Shown piece after piece: positions 55,297-57,203 of a DNA stretch of 57,203 bases; within the stretch, counting starts at the first letter, position 1; each line of letters starts with the position of its first letter. The stretch is from CAZKKF01 sp964553285. GTDB taxonomy: Bacteria; Patescibacteriota; Minisyncoccia; Phycocordibacterales; Zambryskibacteraceae. The stretch covers positions 1-57,203 of the forward strand of contig CAZKKF010000002.1 of assembly GCA_964553285.1 (NCBI GenBank). The letters run 5' to 3'. The position numbers and the translations under genes are program-made. The notes beneath the pieces are model-generated. The model ran no database searches. It was given only the letters and a program-made list of their open reading frames with translations, and was not told the origin of the DNA.

Positions 55297-56226
55297 TTAC
55301 CTCCTCTTGGAAGAATGGAATTTCTTGTGCACGTCTTTGAGCTGTCTGTCGGTAAAGTGCGTGTATATCTGGGTGGTTGCGATGTTGGCGTGGCCCAAAA
55401 GCATCTGTACCGAACGCAGGTCGGCACCGTTGGTGAGCAGGTCCGTGGCAAAGCTGTGCCTTATGACGTGAGGTGTTACTTTTTTTGAAATCCCCGATTT
55501 TATGGCGTGTTTCTTGACTATCCTTTGCACCATGCGGGCGGTGAGAGGAGAAAGGGAAGTCTTGTCGCCTTTTGTCTTGCCGAAAGTGGTGGAAACAAAC
55601 ATGGGAGCGGAGAGGTCTTTGCGCTTCTTTAGATAATGCCTGACCGCGTTTTTGGCTTCTTCGGAGAGGAATACCAGACGCACTTTTTCTCCCTTGCCGC
55701 GCACGGATATCTCGTCTGCGGACAAATCCATGTCCCGCGGCAGGCGGCAAAGCTCGGACACGCGCAGGCCGGTGGAGAAAAGAAGCTCCAGTATGGCTTT
55801 ATCTCTGGCATCGGCCAGGGAATCGCCGGAAGGGGAGGAGAGTAGGCGGCCAAGCTCCGTTTCGGTAATGAGGTCAAGAGCCCTGTCGCCGGTTTTTGCC
55901 AGCTCTATCTTGTCGGGCGGGAGGGAAGAGATGTCTCGCTTGAGCAAATACTTGAGAAACATCCTCAAAGCAATGAGGTGATAGTTTTGGGTTCTTTTCT
56001 TTAAGGTCTCTTTCTGGCCGTCTTTCAGAGTGCCGGAATACTGCCTGTTTAGCCAAAGGCGATACTCTCTCACCGCGTCATCGGTGATGTCTTTTGGGCT
56101 TTTGATCTTGGAAAAGGAGAAAAAGCGCGTCAGGTATTGGTCGTAACTTCTGACGGTCTTGAGGGAGCGGCCCTTCTCTATTTCCAGATATTCCAAAAAT
56201 TGCCTGTGTAGAGTCTTTATATCCAT
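55297..56226 (-). CDS. Tyrosine recombinase (XerC/XerD-like)
   Basis: A 309-residue protein with the SAM-like N-terminal domain (YLEIEKGRSLKTVRSYDQYL) and the catalytic set: Arg in STGLRVSEL near residue 164, HVIRHSFAT near 257, LGHANIATTQIYTHF near 283 (His and the attacking Tyr). It resolves chromosome dimers or moves integrative elements. A dif-type site was not found. ATG at 56226 is chosen; the upstream start is weak. Its position beside the island makes an element-mobilising role possible, but a single-Xer system is common in CPR. Confidence 0.88.
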   Translation of the reverse strand: MDIKTLHRQFLEYLEIEKGRSLKTVRSYDQYLTRFFSFSKIKSPKDITDDAVREYRLWLNRQYSGTLKDGQKETLKKRTQNYHLIALRMFLKYLLKRDISSLPPDKIELAKTGDRALDLITETELGRLLSSPSGDSLADARDKAILELLFSTGLRVSELCRLPRDMDLSADEISVRGKGEKVRLVFLSEEAKNAVRHYLKKRKDLSAPMFVSTTFGKTKGDKTSLSPLTARMVQRIVKKHAIKSGISKKVTPHVIRHSFATDLLTNGADLRSVQMLLGHANIATTQIYTHFTDRQLKDVHKKFHSSKRR

Positions 56227-56265
56227 GTCGCACAATAATTTTACCACGAAAAGGCCCGCGGAGAT

Positions 56266-56296
56266 TTGACAGGGAAAATACCCGTGGCAGTATCCT
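56266..56296 (+). promoter_or_regulatory. Possible promoter of the sigma factor gene
   Basis: TTGACA at 56266-56271 is followed by TATCCT at 56291-56296 with 19-nt spacing. The -10 is poor. Confidence 0.35.
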
Positions 56297-56352
56297 TAAG
56301 AGGAAAGGTACACAACTTCGCATCAACTCACATCCCGCCACCGGAGATAACC

Positions 56353-57048
56353 GTGCAAAGAGAAGACGATGGTTTCAGCCGGTTTCTGGATGAGATGACC
56401 GGCAAAAAGAAGCAGGCCGGCAAGCCCGCAGACGAGAAAGAGACGCTCGAGCTTGCGGCAAGGGCCAAAGCCGGGGACATGGAAGCCAGAGATACTCTTG
56501 TCTTCCGCAACATGCCGCTGGTCATTCATGTCGCCAAGGCATTTCGCCATCGCGGCGTGGAATTCGGCGACCTGGTAAGCCAGGGCGTCCTCGGTCTCAT
56601 AAAGGGAATAACGTCCTACACCCCGGGATCGGCATCTTTTGGCTGGTACATTGCCCTGCAAATACGCTACGCTATCGCAAAAAGTCTGAGCAGAAAGAGG
56701 CTGGATACGGTTAGCCTGGAAGAAACCATGGAAAACCACGACGGCGAAAGCGGCATCATTCTGGGAGTGGATGAAAAAACCCTGGACTCGGAAAACCGGT
56801 TCTTGGGCGGAATGGATGACCGGAACAGGGTTAGGGAAATAGTAGAGTTTGTGAACGGTCTGCCGATCAGGCCTTTCTACAAAGAAGTCTTCTTCGCTTC
56901 CTACGGCCTGGATGACGGCTCCATGGAAATGAGTGGCTCAGGGCGGCTGGCAGGGCGCTTCGGCGTAACCCCCAACCGGATACGCCAGATCAGGGGCGAC
57001 GTGGAGAGAAGGGTAGTGCGAAAGTTCGGGCGACAAAAGCCCGATTAA
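56353..57048 (+). CDS. Sigma-70 family RNA polymerase sigma factor
   Basis: A 231-residue sigma factor with region 2 (RNMPLVIHVAKAFRHRGVEF, DLVSQGVLGLIKGI, then FGWYIALQIRYAIAKSL) and region 4 (AGRFGVTPNRIRQIRGDVER). Region 1.1 is absent and regions 3.0-3.1 are reduced, so it is an alternative sigma of the FliA/SigB size rather than the housekeeping one. GTG at 56353 is chosen because GGAG lies 6 nt before it; the longer frame from TTG at 56266 overlaps the promoter. Its regulon is unknown. Confidence 0.78.
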   Translation: MQREDDGFSRFLDEMTGKKKQAGKPADEKETLELAARAKAGDMEARDTLVFRNMPLVIHVAKAFRHRGVEFGDLVSQGVLGLIKGITSYTPGSASFGWYIALQIRYAIAKSLSRKRLDTVSLEETMENHDGESGIILGVDEKTLDSENRFLGGMDDRNRVREIVEFVNGLPIRPFYKEVFFASYGLDDGSMEMSGSGRLAGRFGVTPNRIRQIRGDVERRVVRKFGRQKPD

Positions 57049-57084
57049 AGGGGCGGCACCGCAAGCGGTGCCGCCCCTGTACTT
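57049..57084 (+). terminator. Terminator of the sigma factor gene
   Basis: AGGGGCGGCACCG / CGGTGCCGCCCCT, a 13-bp stem with a 4-nt loop, followed by GTACTTTT. Confidence 0.8.
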
Positions 57085-57106
57085 TTCCACAGCTATCCCC
57101 ACCCCA

Positions 57107-57135
57107 TTGACTTTTCCCCTTTTTGGGTATATAAT
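57107..57135 (+). promoter_or_regulatory. Strong promoter of a gene beyond the right edge
   Basis: TTGACT (57107-57112), 17 nt, TATAAT (57130-57135) followed by GGGGG. Downstream is GGAGG near 57156-57160, so another gene of the strong-promoter, strong-Shine-Dalgarno class probably starts past 57203. Confidence 0.75.
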
Positions 57136-57203
57136 GGGGGATAGACTTACGGTTACGGAGGAAGTACCTTCATAACCTATACTTGTGTGTGCCTTAGGCA
57201 CAC

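Noticed and set aside
57085..57095. DnaA-like TTTTCCACA at the right end
   Set aside because: One mismatch and no partner box.
1..57203. Recoding of UGA as in SR1/Gracilibacteria
   Set aside because: TGA is used as a normal stop (for example at 52196-52198), and no long frames run through in-frame TGA codons with conserved residues.
1..57203. CRISPR array
   Set aside because: No set of regularly spaced short repeats was seen; the only direct repeats are the two tRNA-flank copies and the 13-mers near 48.4 kb.
1..57203. Insertion sequences
   Set aside because: No transposase gene or terminal repeats with target duplications were recognised.

Overview
The window looks like a chromosomal segment of a Candidate Phyla Radiation (Patescibacteria) genome, probably Parcubacteria-like. 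The evidence is a compact layout, a ribosomal cluster with no rpmD (uL30) between rpsE and rplO (a known CPR trait), a trigger factor without the FKBP domain, small or tailed ribosomal proteins, and many orphan membrane proteins. TGA serves as a normal stop, which argues against the SR1/Gracilibacteria code. A run of 10 N at 53133-53142 marks an assembly gap.

Layout. 1-2.4 kb: end of mscL, a YibE/F-like protein and a PLD-family synthase. 2.4-5.5 kb: infC on the plus strand converging on rpmI-rplT, then a beta-CASP nuclease and a small membrane protein. 5.5-5.7 kb: a probable 6S RNA. 5.8-20.7 kb (minus): one long translation cluster from tuf through S10/spc genes to secY-adk-map-ndk, interrupted after rplB by a terminator, an orphan membrane-protein gene and a fresh promoter. 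21-27.3 kb: MscS-type membrane protein, regulator/nucleotidyltransferase, rplJL behind an L10 leader, fusA, rpsG, rpsL. 27.4-36 kb: M50 protease, rpmB, a split comEC flanking sod, rnhA, recJ, HIT, pgk, tpiA. 36-38.4 kb: PilB-like ATPase and hicBA. 38.5-47 kb (mostly plus): a GC-rich orphan gene, nusA, ppa, two envelope-type proteins, tig, rsmE, clpP, rny, hup. 47.1-48.4 kb: six tRNAs (2 Gly, 3 Pro, 1 Arg). 48.4-50 kb: a possible replication-origin/centromere region with two consensus DnaA boxes and a group of parS-like sites running into yraN and cca. 50.7-51.8 kb: an unidentified structured RNA candidate and xth. 51.9-53.9 kb: a GC-rich accessory island with strong Shine-Dalgarno sites and a kinase fused to a TPHP-type domain. 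54-57.2 kb: TrmB-like regulator, DUF4258/DUF2283 pair, Xer recombinase, sigma factor, and the promoter of a gene beyond the right edge.

Two styles of gene expression coexist. Many housekeeping genes have a -10 box only 5-9 nt before the start codon, so their mRNAs should be leaderless (tig, hicB, sod, comEC C-part, recJ, rnhA). A second set of GC-rich orphan genes has near-consensus promoters, often followed by a run of G, and strong Shine-Dalgarno sequences. This contrast, the origin/parS region and the GC-rich island are the most interesting points. All functional calls rest on reading protein and nucleotide motifs by eye; no search was run.
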